NCBI GenBank assembly: GCA_031550125.1
Contig: JAVBOW010000002.1
Location: 62,001 to 126,000, forward strand
DNA from: JAVBOW01 sp031550125
GTDB taxonomy: Bacteria; Bacteroidota; Bacteroidia; Bacteroidales; Rikenellaceae
DNA: 64,000 nucleotides
Direction: 5' to 3'
Below are positions 51,329-59,876 of this stretch, piece by piece. Every line of letters begins with the position of its first letter. Position 1 is the first letter of the stretch. The position numbers were made by a program, and so were the translations under genes. The notes under the pieces are model-generated. The model saw only the letters and a program-made list of their open reading frames with translations. It ran no database searches and was not told the origin of the DNA.

Positions 51329-52726
51329 ATGAAACGGTTTCTGCTCTGCCTACTGCTTATTTGCGCCGCATCGCCCCTTTTCGCGCAGGGCGACACCGCC
51401 AGGGTTTATGTTTTTCCCATACGCGAGAACATAATGCCCTCGACCGTAAGGCTGGTCAATAAATGCCTCGGCGAGGCGCGCCGCGCGGGAGCCGACTACG
51501 TTGTGATAGACATGAACACCTACGGAGGCCTTATGGACGCCGCCGATTCGATACGCACGGCAATACTCGGCTTCCCCATCCCCGTTATGGTCTTTGTGAA
51601 CAACCAGGCCGCCAGCGCAGGCGCGTTGATAGCCCTTGCCGCCGACTCCATATACATGCGCGAAGGGGCGAGCATGGGGGCCGCCACGGTCGTGGGCCAG
51701 GACGGCGAGCCTGTGGCCGATAAACACCAGAGTTTCATGCGGTCCATGATGCGCTCCACGGCCGAGGCGCACGGCAGGGTGGACAGGACAACCGGCGGCG
51801 CGACCACCAGGGCGTGGCGGCGCGATCCGCGCATAGCCGAAGCCATGGTGGATCCGATGATAACCATCCCGGGTCTGGTTGATTCGCTCAAAGTGCTGAC
51901 GCTAACCCCCCGCGAAGCCATAGAGTGGGGTTACTGCGAGGGCGAGGCGTCGTCGGTGGAGGATCTGCTTGCAAAAGCGGGCGTAGACAATTACCAAATA
52001 CAGGAATATCGCTCCACCGCCATGGACGGCATAATGGGCTTTTTGACCAACCCTGCATTGCAGGGGATACTGATAATGCTTATCATCGCCGGCATATATT
52101 TCGAGTTGCAAACGCCGGGGATAGGATTCCCGCTCATCTGCTCGATAGCGGCGGCGCTGTTATACTTCGCCCCGCTTTACATCGAAGGGCTGGCGGCTAA
52201 CTGGGAGATAGCGATCTTCCTGCTCGGGGTGGCGTTGCTCGTCCTTGAGATATTCGTCACGCCCGGATTCGGCGTCCTGGGCGTCTCGGGCATAGTGGGC
52301 ATTGTCCTTGGATTGGCGTTCGCCATGATAGACTCGTCGCTCTTCAGACACATACCCACAGGAGAGGTTTCGGCGTGGTTCGTATTCAAACCCCTGCTGC
52401 TGGTGGTCATAAGCATTACGACGGCCTTTGCGTTCTGCCTGTGGCTGGGGCCGCGGTTCCTCAAGGGCGAATCGCGCCTGCAGAAAAAGGTTGTGCTGTC
52501 GACGGTGATGGCCCCCGGCGAGGGTTACGTGTCGCACGCGGCGGGACGCAACCTTGTGGGCCGCACGGGAACGGTGACGGCCGTGTTGCGGCCGGCGGGA
52601 AGGGTGGAGATAGACGGCCGCCTGTACGACGCCGCGGCCGAAGAGGGTTTTTTCATAGACAAGGGGACGCCCATACGGGTGGCGCGCGACGAAGGCGGGG
52701 TGCTTTATTGTAAAAAGGTGGAATAA
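51329..52726 (+). CDS. NfeD family membrane serine protease (long form)
   Basis: A 465-residue protein: signal peptide (cleavage after FAQ), a ClpP/SppA-like serine protease domain with NNQAASAGALIALAAD and GASMGAATVVG, four to five transmembrane helices (about 240-375) and a C-terminal OB-fold (GRTGTVTAVLRPAGRVEIDG). This is the NfeD1b layout. Family members cleave membrane-associated proteins such as stomatins. No stomatin/floA gene follows, unlike in many genomes; apbE does. Start at 51329 because the signal peptide begins there. Confidence 0.92.
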   Translation: MKRFLLCLLLICAASPLFAQGDTARVYVFPIRENIMPSTVRLVNKCLGEARRAGADYVVIDMNTYGGLMDAADSIRTAILGFPIPVMVFVNNQAASAGALIALAADSIYMREGASMGAATVVGQDGEPVADKHQSFMRSMMRSTAEAHGRVDRTTGGATTRAWRRDPRIAEAMVDPMITIPGLVDSLKVLTLTPREAIEWGYCEGEASSVEDLLAKAGVDNYQIQEYRSTAMDGIMGFLTNPALQGILIMLIIAGIYFELQTPGIGFPLICSIAAALLYFAPLYIEGLAANWEIAIFLLGVALLVLEIFVTPGFGVLGVSGIVGIVLGLAFAMIDSSLFRHIPTGEVSAWFVFKPLLLVVISITTAFAFCLWLGPRFLKGESRLQKKVVLSTVMAPGEGYVSHAAGRNLVGRTGTVTAVLRPAGRVEIDGRLYDAAAEEGFFIDKGTPIRVARDEGGVLYCKKVE

Positions 52727-52738
52727 AACCTATCTTTG
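52708..52738 (+). promoter_or_regulatory. Promoter of apbE
   Basis: TTG (52708-52710), a 20 bp spacer and TATCTTTG (52731-52738). It overlaps the end of nfeD, so apbE-dagK-murA can be transcribed separately. Confidence 0.72.
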
Positions 52739-52766
52739 CCTTTCGAAAACAGATATGTATATTGGT

Positions 52767-53774
52767 ATGAAAAAACTTATTGGCTTACTGGCTGTCGCCG
52801 CCACGATGCTCGCAGGATGCAAAAATCCGTACAAAGACACGCTGGTGGTCACCATAGACAGTTTCACACAGGGAACCTACTACCGCGTGACATACATGAG
52901 CCGCGATTCGGTTATGCTGCAGGGGTCGATAGACTCGCTGCTTACCGTGATCGACAACTCGATGTCGATGTTCAACCCCAACTCGCTCCTCTCGCGCCTG
53001 AACGACAACCGGACCGACTCGCTCGATAAATACATAGCCTACTGCATCCGCGAGGCCAACGACGTGAGCCGTATCTCTAAGGGCCTGTACGACATAACAG
53101 TACTACCCCTGGTGGAGGCCTGGGGTTTCGGGACGGAAGATCCCGTGGAGAGTCCCAACATCGATTCGCTGCTGCAATTCGTAGGTTACGAAAAGATAGG
53201 TATAAACAACGCCGGACGCCTCGAAAAACTCGATCCGAGGATACGCATCAACCTTAACTCCATCGCCAAAGGTTATTCGTGCGACCTGGTGGGCGCGCTT
53301 ATCGAAAGCCGCGGGATAAAAAACTACCTGGTGGAAATAGGCGGCGAAATAATGGCACGAGGGACGAATCCGCACGGCGTACCCTGGGTGGTGGCGATAG
53401 ATAAACCCGAGGATGGCAACATGCTCCCCGGGGCGCAGACGCAGATAACTGTGTCGCTGACCAACAAAGGCATAGCCACTTCCGGCAACTACCGCAGCTT
53501 CCGTTACGACGCTTCGGGCCGCAAGATAGTACACACGGTAAACCCGCTCACGGGCCAAAGCAGCCAGAGCGACCTTCTGTCCGCCACCGTGGTAGCCCCC
53601 ACATGCGCCAGGGCCGACGCGCTGGCCACGGCGATGGTGGCCATGGGCGTGGAAAAAGCCGTCAAACTGGCCGAGTCGGACGATTCGATATGGGTATACC
53701 TTATATACTCCGACCACAAGGGAGGATACGATACCTACATTTCGCCCGAACTGAAAAAGAAAATCGTCGAGTAA
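52767..53774 (+). CDS. apbE: FAD:protein FMN transferase lipoprotein
   Basis: A 335-residue ApbE that attaches FMN covalently to threonine residues of flavoproteins such as Na+-NQR and Rnf subunits. Lipoprotein signal with AGC (MKKLIGLLAVAATMLAGC). Core motifs: GTYYRVTY, SLLTVIDNSMSMFNPNSLLS, INLNSIAKGYSCDLVG, IGGEIMARG and VVAPTCARADALATAMVAMG. Start at 52767; an ATG four codons upstream is possible. No Nqr or Rnf genes adjoin it. Confidence 0.94.
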   Translation: MKKLIGLLAVAATMLAGCKNPYKDTLVVTIDSFTQGTYYRVTYMSRDSVMLQGSIDSLLTVIDNSMSMFNPNSLLSRLNDNRTDSLDKYIAYCIREANDVSRISKGLYDITVLPLVEAWGFGTEDPVESPNIDSLLQFVGYEKIGINNAGRLEKLDPRIRINLNSIAKGYSCDLVGALIESRGIKNYLVEIGGEIMARGTNPHGVPWVVAIDKPEDGNMLPGAQTQITVSLTNKGIATSGNYRSFRYDASGRKIVHTVNPLTGQSSQSDLLSATVVAPTCARADALATAMVAMGVEKAVKLAESDDSIWVYLIYSDHKGGYDTYISPELKKKIVE

Positions 53775-53780
53775 GCCGCA

Positions 53781-54683
53781 ATGGAGAGAGTACTGTTCAT
53801 TTATAATCCGGCGTCGGGCGAGGGGGTGATACCCGAGCTGCTCGACCAAATGGTGGCTATGCACCAGAAATACGGCTATATGCTGGAACCTTACCGCCTC
53901 GACTTCTCCGACAGGCAGTACGGGCAGATAGTCTCGATGCTCGAAGGGAAGATACGCCACGTTATGGTGGCCGGAGGCGACGGGACGGTAAATTACGTGG
54001 TGAACCTGTTGAAGGATAGTGGAGTGGATATCCCTTTGGCCGTTCTTCCCGCAGGCACCGCCAACGATTTCGCCAACGTGCTGGGAATGCCCTCTTCACC
54101 CCTCAGGGCGTGCGAGAAGATACTCGCGGGAGAGGTCAAGCAGATCGACCTGGGGATGGTCAACGGACGCTATTTCGTAAACGTATTCAGTTGCGGGCTG
54201 TTCACCGACGTTTCGCAGAAGACCCCCACCATATTCAAAAACACCTTCGGCAAGCTGGCCTACTATGTCGGCGGTTTGGGCGAGATGGCCAAATTCCGCA
54301 AGATGCACCTCGAGATACGATCCGACGGGGGCAACTTCGAGGGGCCGTCGCTCATATTTTTCGTTTTCAACGGACGTACGGCCGGCAACCTGCGCAGAGC
54401 CTACCTCTCGGAGGTGGACGACGGCCTGCTTGACGTACTCGTCATACGCGGCGAAAATCCGGCCGAAGCCCTCAGCACCGTATTCCGCTACCTGTCCTCC
54501 AACCGCAAGAGATACCCCGCCGGTGTGACCCACCTGCGATGCTCGCGCCTGACGGCCGTCTCGGCGACGCCGGAGGCCACCGACATCGACGGACAGGCAG
54601 GCCCCCCGTTCCCGCTGGACATAGTGTGCTGCAAAGGGGCGCTAAGGGTTATCGTCCCAAAACCGAAACCGAAAAAAAGATAG
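53781..54683 (+). CDS. Diacylglycerol kinase-like lipid kinase (YegS/DagK family)
   Basis: A 300-residue soluble lipid kinase. The nucleotide-binding opening is LFIYNPASGEGVIPELL and the catalytic-domain motif is VAGGDGTVNYVVNLL with LPAGTANDFANVLG. A C-terminal beta-sandwich domain ends in a lysine-rich tail. Likely phosphorylates diacylglycerol or a related lipid. It is 7 bp from apbE and 2 bp from murA, so the three genes are co-transcribed. Confidence 0.92.
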   Translation: MERVLFIYNPASGEGVIPELLDQMVAMHQKYGYMLEPYRLDFSDRQYGQIVSMLEGKIRHVMVAGGDGTVNYVVNLLKDSGVDIPLAVLPAGTANDFANVLGMPSSPLRACEKILAGEVKQIDLGMVNGRYFVNVFSCGLFTDVSQKTPTIFKNTFGKLAYYVGGLGEMAKFRKMHLEIRSDGGNFEGPSLIFFVFNGRTAGNLRRAYLSEVDDGLLDVLVIRGENPAEALSTVFRYLSSNRKRYPAGVTHLRCSRLTAVSATPEATDIDGQAGPPFPLDIVCCKGALRVIVPKPKPKKR

Positions 54684-54685
54684 CC

Positions 54686-55999
54686 ATGGAAATATTCGAA
54701 GTCTGCGGAGGCTGCCGCCTGCAAGGCGAAATAACGCCCCAGGGGGCCAAGAACGAGGCGTTGCAGATACTCTGCGCCACACTGCTCACCGATCAAAGGG
54801 TTGTCGTGCGCAACATCCCGCAGATACTGGACGTATTGCAGCTGATAGAACTGCTGGGCCGAATGGGGGTGAAGGTGGAAAAGCTCGACGGCCACACCTA
54901 CGCCTTCACCGCCGCGGACATAGACCTGGACTACCTGCAAACCGAAGATTACCGCCGCCGCGGCGCGCGCCTGCGCGGATCGGTGATGATAATAGGGCCT
55001 ATGCTGGCCCGTTTCGGCGTGGCCTACATGCCCAAACCGGGAGGCGACAAGATCGGCCGCCGCCGCCTGGACACACACATGACGGGTTTCCAGAAACTGG
55101 GAGCCACGTTCGACTTCGACCTTAACGAGAGCGTCTTCGCCATACACGGCAAGGAGATGAAAGGCGCTTACATGCTGCTCGACGAGGCCTCGGTGACGGG
55201 TACGGCCAACATAGTGATGGCCGCCGCGCTGACCCCGGGCAAAACCACCATCTACAACGCCGCCTGCGAACCCTACGTGCAGCAGCTTTGCCGCATGCTC
55301 AACCGCATGGGGGCCAGGATATCGGGCATAGCTTCCAACCTGCTCGAAATAGAGGGCGTGGAGTCGCTCGGCGGCACGCAACACACCATGCTGCCGGACA
55401 TGATAGAGGTTGGAAGTTTCATCGGCATGGCCGCCATGACGCGCTCCGAGATCACCATCAAGGACGTGTCGTTCGACAACCTGGGCATAATCCCCGCCCA
55501 GTTCGGACGCATGGGCATACATTTCGAACAACGCGGCGACGATATCCATATCCCCGCCCAGGAGCATTACCAGATAGAGAATTTCCTCGACGGCTCGATA
55601 ATGACCATCGCCGACGCCACATGGCCGGGCCTGACGCCCGACCTGCTCTCCGTGTTCCTCGTCGTGGCCACCCAGGCCAAAGGCTCTGTGTTGATCCACC
55701 AGAAGATGTTCGAGAGCCGCCTGTTCTTCGTCGATAAGCTGATCGACATGGGCGCGCAGATAATCCTGTGCGACCCGCACCGCGCCACCGTGATAGGACA
55801 CGACCACGGGATGAGCCTGAGGGCCACCCGTATGAGTTCGCCCGACATCCGAGCCGGAGTGGCCCTGCTGATCGCGGCAATGTCGGCGCGCGGTAAAAGC
55901 GTCATCCAAAACGTAGAGCAGATAGACCGTGGGTACGAAAATATCGAAGGCCGCCTGAACGCCCTCGGCGCACAGATAACGAGGATATCAGAGAATTAA
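54686..55999 (+). CDS. murA: UDP-N-acetylglucosamine 1-carboxyvinyltransferase with Asp at the Cys115 position
   Basis: A 437-residue enolpyruvyl transferase, first committed step of peptidoglycan synthesis. The substrate lysine pair is K22-N23 in GAKNEALQ. The loop equivalent to Cys115 of Escherichia coli reads YMPKPGGDKIGRRRLDTH: D121 replaces the cysteine that fosfomycin alkylates. Asp at this position is known from naturally fosfomycin-resistant MurA enzymes. The remainder, including RSEITIKDVSFDN and RATRMSSPDIRAGVALLIAA, is typical. Start at 54686, 2 bp after dagK. Confidence 0.96.
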   Translation: MEIFEVCGGCRLQGEITPQGAKNEALQILCATLLTDQRVVVRNIPQILDVLQLIELLGRMGVKVEKLDGHTYAFTAADIDLDYLQTEDYRRRGARLRGSVMIIGPMLARFGVAYMPKPGGDKIGRRRLDTHMTGFQKLGATFDFDLNESVFAIHGKEMKGAYMLLDEASVTGTANIVMAAALTPGKTTIYNAACEPYVQQLCRMLNRMGARISGIASNLLEIEGVESLGGTQHTMLPDMIEVGSFIGMAAMTRSEITIKDVSFDNLGIIPAQFGRMGIHFEQRGDDIHIPAQEHYQIENFLDGSIMTIADATWPGLTPDLLSVFLVVATQAKGSVLIHQKMFESRLFFVDKLIDMGAQIILCDPHRATVIGHDHGMSLRATRMSSPDIRAGVALLIAAMSARGKSVIQNVEQIDRGYENIEGRLNALGAQITRISEN

Positions 56000-56012
56000 T
56001 GCATACCGCCGT

Positions 56013-56034
56013 CCTCCATAAAGTAGGATGGAGG
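56013..56034 (+). terminator. Hairpin after murA
   Basis: CCTCCAT/ATGGAGG stem (8 nt loop) followed by GCTTTA. Short but placed as a terminator between murA and the pckA promoter. Confidence 0.6.
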
Positions 56035-56054
56035 GCTTTAATTCCACTGTTATT

Positions 56055-56086
56055 TTTGTAACAACGGAAAAGTTTTCCTATATTTG
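56055..56086 (+). promoter_or_regulatory. Promoter of pckA
   Basis: TTTG (56055-56058), a 20 bp spacer and TATATTTG (56079-56086). The leader is about 45 nt and A-rich just before the ATG. Confidence 0.8.
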
Positions 56087-56135
56087 TCGCGCAACGCGCA
56101 AAAGAGATTTAGAAGTCAACTAAAAAATAAAAAAC

Positions 56136-57725
56136 ATGGCAACAATCGATTTGAAAAAGTACGGCATTACGGGAACTCCCGAGATCGTACACAACCCCTC
56201 CTACGAGCAGCTCTTCCAGGCCGAAATGGATCCTAAGAACGAAGGCTTCGAGAAGGGCGTGCTGACAACCACCGGCGCCGTTTCGGTAAAGACCGGCGTA
56301 TTCACCGGCCGCTCGCCCAAAGACCGCTACATAGTGGAGGACGAAGTGAGCAAGAACTCCATCTGGTGGGACGGCACAATCAACCGCCCCGTCTCCAAAG
56401 AGATATGGAGCGAGCTTAAAGGCCTGGTCCAGAAAGAACTCTCCGACAAAAAGCTCTATGTGGTAGATACTTTCTGCGGCACCAACAAGGATACCCGCAT
56501 GAAAGTGCGTTTCATCATGGAGGTCGCATGGCAGGCCCACTTCGTTACCAACATGTTCATCCGCCCCTCGCACTACGAGCTGGAGAACTACGGCGAGCCT
56601 GATTTCGTGGTGATGAACGGCAGCAAATGCACCAACCCCAACTGGAAGCAGCACGGTCTGAACAGCGAGGTGTTCGTACTGTTCAACCTGACCGAGAAGG
56701 TGCAGATCATAGGCGGCACCTGGTACGGCGGCGAGATGAAGAAAGGTATGTTCTCGATGATGAACGACTACCTGCCCCTGAAAGGCATGGCCTCCATGCA
56801 CTGCTCGGCCAACGTGGGCGAAAAGGGCGACGTGGCCATCTTCTTCGGACTTTCGGGTACCGGCAAGACAACCCTCTCGGCCGATCCCAAACGTTACCTG
56901 ATAGGCGACGACGAGCATGGCTGGGACAATAACGGCGTGTTCAACTACGAAGGCGGCTGCTACGCCAAGGTGATCAACCTCTCGGAAGAGAACGAACCTG
57001 ACATCTGGCGCGCCATCCAGCGCAACGCCCTTCTGGAAAACGTGGTCGTGAAGGCCGACGGCACGCCCGACTACGCAGACGGCTCGGTTACCGAGAACAC
57101 CCGCGTTTCGTATCCCATATTCCACATCAACAAGATCGTGCTGCCTTCCAAGGCAGGCCACGCCAACAAGATCATCTATCTGTCGGCCGACGCTTTCGGC
57201 GTACTGCCTCCGGTTTCGATCCTCGACAAGGCCCAGGCCCAGTACCACTTCCTTTGCGGCTACACATCCAAGCTGGCCGGCACCGAGAGGGGTATAACCG
57301 AGCCTGTACCGTCGTTCTCGCCCGCTTTCGGCGAGGCGTTCCTGACGCTCCACCCCACCATGTACGCCAAAACCCTGTCGGACAAAATGGAAGAGCATAA
57401 CGCCAAAGCCTACCTGGTCAACACGGGATGGAATGGCACAGGTAAACGCATATCCATCAAAGACACCCGCGCCATCATCGACGCCATCATCGACGGTTCG
57501 ATAGAGAACGCGCCCAAGGCCCACGTACCCGTGCTTAACCTCACCGTCCCCACCAAGTTGAACAACGTGTCGGAGGGCATCCTCGACCCGCGCCAGACCT
57601 ACAAGGACGTGAAGGAGTGGGAAGAGAAAGCCCGCAGCCTGGCCGCCAAATACATCAAGAATTTCGAGCAGTACTGCGACACCGAGCATGGTAAATCGCT
57701 CATCCCCGCAGGCCCGCAACTTTAG
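56136..57725 (+). CDS. pckA: Phosphoenolpyruvate carboxykinase (ATP)
   Basis: A 529-residue enzyme interconverting oxaloacetate and PEP. In Bacteroidota it usually runs toward oxaloacetate, fixing CO2 on the way to succinate. Motifs: FTGRSPKDRYIVED, the P-loop GLSGTGKTTLSADP near 244-257, GDDEHGWDNNGVFNYEGGCYAK, and the adenine loop ENTRVSYP. Full length and in its own unit with promoter and terminator. Codon use is strongly biased to C-ending codons, as in a highly expressed gene. Confidence 0.97.
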   Translation: MATIDLKKYGITGTPEIVHNPSYEQLFQAEMDPKNEGFEKGVLTTTGAVSVKTGVFTGRSPKDRYIVEDEVSKNSIWWDGTINRPVSKEIWSELKGLVQKELSDKKLYVVDTFCGTNKDTRMKVRFIMEVAWQAHFVTNMFIRPSHYELENYGEPDFVVMNGSKCTNPNWKQHGLNSEVFVLFNLTEKVQIIGGTWYGGEMKKGMFSMMNDYLPLKGMASMHCSANVGEKGDVAIFFGLSGTGKTTLSADPKRYLIGDDEHGWDNNGVFNYEGGCYAKVINLSEENEPDIWRAIQRNALLENVVVKADGTPDYADGSVTENTRVSYPIFHINKIVLPSKAGHANKIIYLSADAFGVLPPVSILDKAQAQYHFLCGYTSKLAGTERGITEPVPSFSPAFGEAFLTLHPTMYAKTLSDKMEEHNAKAYLVNTGWNGTGKRISIKDTRAIIDAIIDGSIENAPKAHVPVLNLTVPTKLNNVSEGILDPRQTYKDVKEWEEKARSLAAKYIKNFEQYCDTEHGKSLIPAGPQL

Positions 57726-57747
57726 TAGTTTTTAGTTAAATCCGCGC

Positions 57748-57785
57748 CAGGGGCGACACTTTCCGAAGTGCCGCCCCTGCTTTTT
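57748..57785 (+). terminator. pckA terminator
   Basis: A 14 bp stem with one mismatch (CAGGGGCGACACTT / AAGTGCCGCCCCTG, 4 nt loop) followed by CTTTTT. Confidence 0.92.
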
Positions 57786-57827
57786 CGAACCGTCCTCCAA
57801 TATATCGAGGACATAGGCATGAAAATA

Positions 57828-57882
57828 GTGCGGCGCAAGAAAGCGCCGCACCTTAACTCCGACCTGTTTTTCAGATTGATCC
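57828..57882 (-). repeat. Dispersed spacer repeat family A, copy 6 (inverted, with hairpin)
   Basis: On the minus strand GATCAATCTGAAAAACAGGT leads into GTTAAGGTGCGGCGC; the inner part here forms a perfect 9 bp hairpin, GTGCGGCGC/GCGCCGCAC around 6 nt (57828-57851). The 3' half of the family is not present. It lies between the pckA terminator and the convergent metallopeptidase gene. Confidence 0.6.
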
Positions 57883-57902
57883 AAACTGAGACCGGCCCCG
57901 TT

Positions 57903-58619
57903 TTAGCGGTAACGCTTCATCTCGCGTCGCAGGGTGGCGTGGCGTCCCGCGGTCAATTTGTCGAGCGTCTCATGGAATTTAGCTCCGTGGTTCTTGTGAC
58001 GGGTGTGGCAGAGTTCGTGCAATATTATATAATCCACCAATTCGTCGGGGAGCATCATAAGCCTAATACTTAGCGATATATCGTCGCGACCCGAGCAGCT
58101 TCCCCAGCGCGAGCGCGTGTTGCGAACGGCCACCGAACGGAATTTCAGACCGTGCGTGGCGGCCAACTCGGCCGTGCGTGCCGGCAGCAGGGCTTTGGCC
58201 TCGGCCCTCCACGCCTCTTCCACTCCCTTCTTAATAGCAGCCTGCACCCCGGCCGCCGAAGGATGGATATCGAGCGGATATATTACGGTTATTTTACCCC
58301 GGGATCCTCCGTGCGTCACCTTCACCGTTATCGTATCGACAGGCGAAGGCAGCAACTGCAGATCGTGGCTGCGCGTGGAAAAGGGCATTTCGACAGGAGG
58401 GGGAGGGGCTGGCGTACGCAGCGCGATCCTTTCGACGGCCTTCACCACCCATCCGGCCTTACTGTCCAAAAACGCGAGTGCCTCGGCCATGGGAACGCCC
58501 AGGGGCATGGAAAGGCGCACCGAACCAGGGGGACGCACGCTGATGGATATGCGCCGCGACCGCCGCGACACGCACACCGTCACCGGACCAGCTACGGGAT
58601 GGGTTATCTCCGTCTGCAT
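57903..58619 (-). CDS. YgjP-like (M48/DUF45) metallopeptidase
   Basis: A 238-residue cytosolic protein. HELCHTRHKNHGAKFHETL near 197-215 gives the zinc-binding HExxH and a third ligand downstream. The segment FRSVAVRNTRSRWGSCSGRDDISL is a hallmark of the YgjP/SprT-like branch. Physiological substrate unknown. Separated by 1 bp from the S41 gene, last of a six-gene leftward run. Confidence 0.88.
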   Translation of the reverse strand: MQTEITHPVAGPVTVCVSRRSRRISISVRPPGSVRLSMPLGVPMAEALAFLDSKAGWVVKAVERIALRTPAPPPPVEMPFSTRSHDLQLLPSPVDTITVKVTHGGSRGKITVIYPLDIHPSAAGVQAAIKKGVEEAWRAEAKALLPARTAELAATHGLKFRSVAVRNTRSRWGSCSGRDDISLSIRLMMLPDELVDYIILHELCHTRHKNHGAKFHETLDKLTAGRHATLRREMKRYR

Positions 58620-58620
58620 A

Positions 58621-59874
58621 TCATTGTCCGGCCACCCACTCGTACACCGGATCGACGCCGCGGATAAAATCCGAAAAAGCGCTCTCCAGCTTCACGTCAG
58701 GAGCGATTGTATTCTCGTTTCCGTCGCCGCGGCGGAAATATTTGGTAGAGTAATACACGTCGAGGCCGGACGAGGGGAGGGCGAACGATCTCACCTCGCC
58801 GAAATGGCTGGGCTTACCGCCGGTATCCTCCCCGACGAACACTGCGGACATGAGCCGTTTGAAATCCAAGGCGTTGAGCGTAGCGGAAGAGAATGTGACC
58901 CTTCCCAGGACCACGTACACCTTCACGCCGGGATTCTTTTTGATGTATGCGGCGAGCTTCTCCGCGAACGACGTTCCCTGCAAGGAATTTCCTCCGCCGT
59001 TGAACCTCAGGTCGAATACTATCTTTTCCACCGGTTTGGTCTTCAACGTCATGAACACCCTGTCTTCGAACTCTTTGAAAGACGGTAATCCGGCCGTATT
59101 CGCTTCGCCGCCATTTTTGGCCAACTCCCTGCTCCAGCATTTGTTGTATTGCAGGTAATATATCTTATCGGCGGCCTGGTAAGAATCCCAGAACAATGCC
59201 CTTTCGTTGCTGTAGCAGAGGGCCGGACGATCGATTTTACACCGCTGTATATTATCCCGGCCCAGCGAAGCGGGGTTTACCGTACGCGTTACGGCTTTCC
59301 CGTCGGAACTTTGCAGCCCCAGCTCCACGCCGTCACCCTTCGTGAAACCGAAATATCCGAGTATCTGTACGAACGGCAACAATTTGGGAACCGCATTAAT
59401 AAACATAGACCGGTTGTCGGCCGTAACGAGCGTCCCCACGCTGTCGGCAACCTGCTCCAAGGGAAACCCGTTTACGGATACTATTTTACAACCCACAATA
59501 TCCGCATTCTCACGCGTGGAAGCCAGGACGAATATCCCGTCGCTGAACCAGTACAACTGCAACGGCAGCACCTGCGAGCGGTCGAGGGCGGCTATGAAAT
59601 TCAGCCTGGTATGCGAATCGCCCATCCCGGCTACAAGTTGCTGCGTCCTGAGCGCCACGGCGGCAGTTGACGCGCCGGCGGACAGCGCCTTTACCTCTTC
59701 TATGCCGTGTGAAAAATAACTCCGACTTTTCGAGGCGAACAGATTGCAGTGGCGCGCCGGAAGTTCCCGTGCAAGATAGTCCAGGTCGGCGTTCCAATCG
59801 GAGTTCCTGGCGGTTTGCGTATGGCCTTGCAGGGAGGCCGCCATGGCGGCAATCGATAGAATGATCTTTTTCAT
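58621..59874 (-). CDS. S41-like secreted peptidase
   Basis: A 417-residue protein with signal peptide (MKKIILSIAAMAASLQGHTQ). Its C-terminal half has the S41 core: KIVFDLRFNGGGNSLQG, the serine region LGRVTFSSATLNALDFK and FVGEDTGGKPSHFGEVR. This resembles the tricorn/interphotoreceptor-like S41 subgroup rather than CtpA; there is no PDZ with clear motifs. Substrate unknown. It lies between argH (2 bp) and the metallopeptidase gene and has no obvious link to arginine synthesis. Confidence 0.83.
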   Translation of the reverse strand: MKKIILSIAAMAASLQGHTQTARNSDWNADLDYLARELPARHCNLFASKSRSYFSHGIEEVKALSAGASTAAVALRTQQLVAGMGDSHTRLNFIAALDRSQVLPLQLYWFSDGIFVLASTRENADIVGCKIVSVNGFPLEQVADSVGTLVTADNRSMFINAVPKLLPFVQILGYFGFTKGDGVELGLQSSDGKAVTRTVNPASLGRDNIQRCKIDRPALCYSNERALFWDSYQAADKIYYLQYNKCWSRELAKNGGEANTAGLPSFKEFEDRVFMTLKTKPVEKIVFDLRFNGGGNSLQGTSFAEKLAAYIKKNPGVKVYVVLGRVTFSSATLNALDFKRLMSAVFVGEDTGGKPSHFGEVRSFALPSSGLDVYYSTKYFRRGDGNENTIAPDVKLESAFSDFIRGVDPVYEWVAGQ

Positions 59875-59876
59875 CG

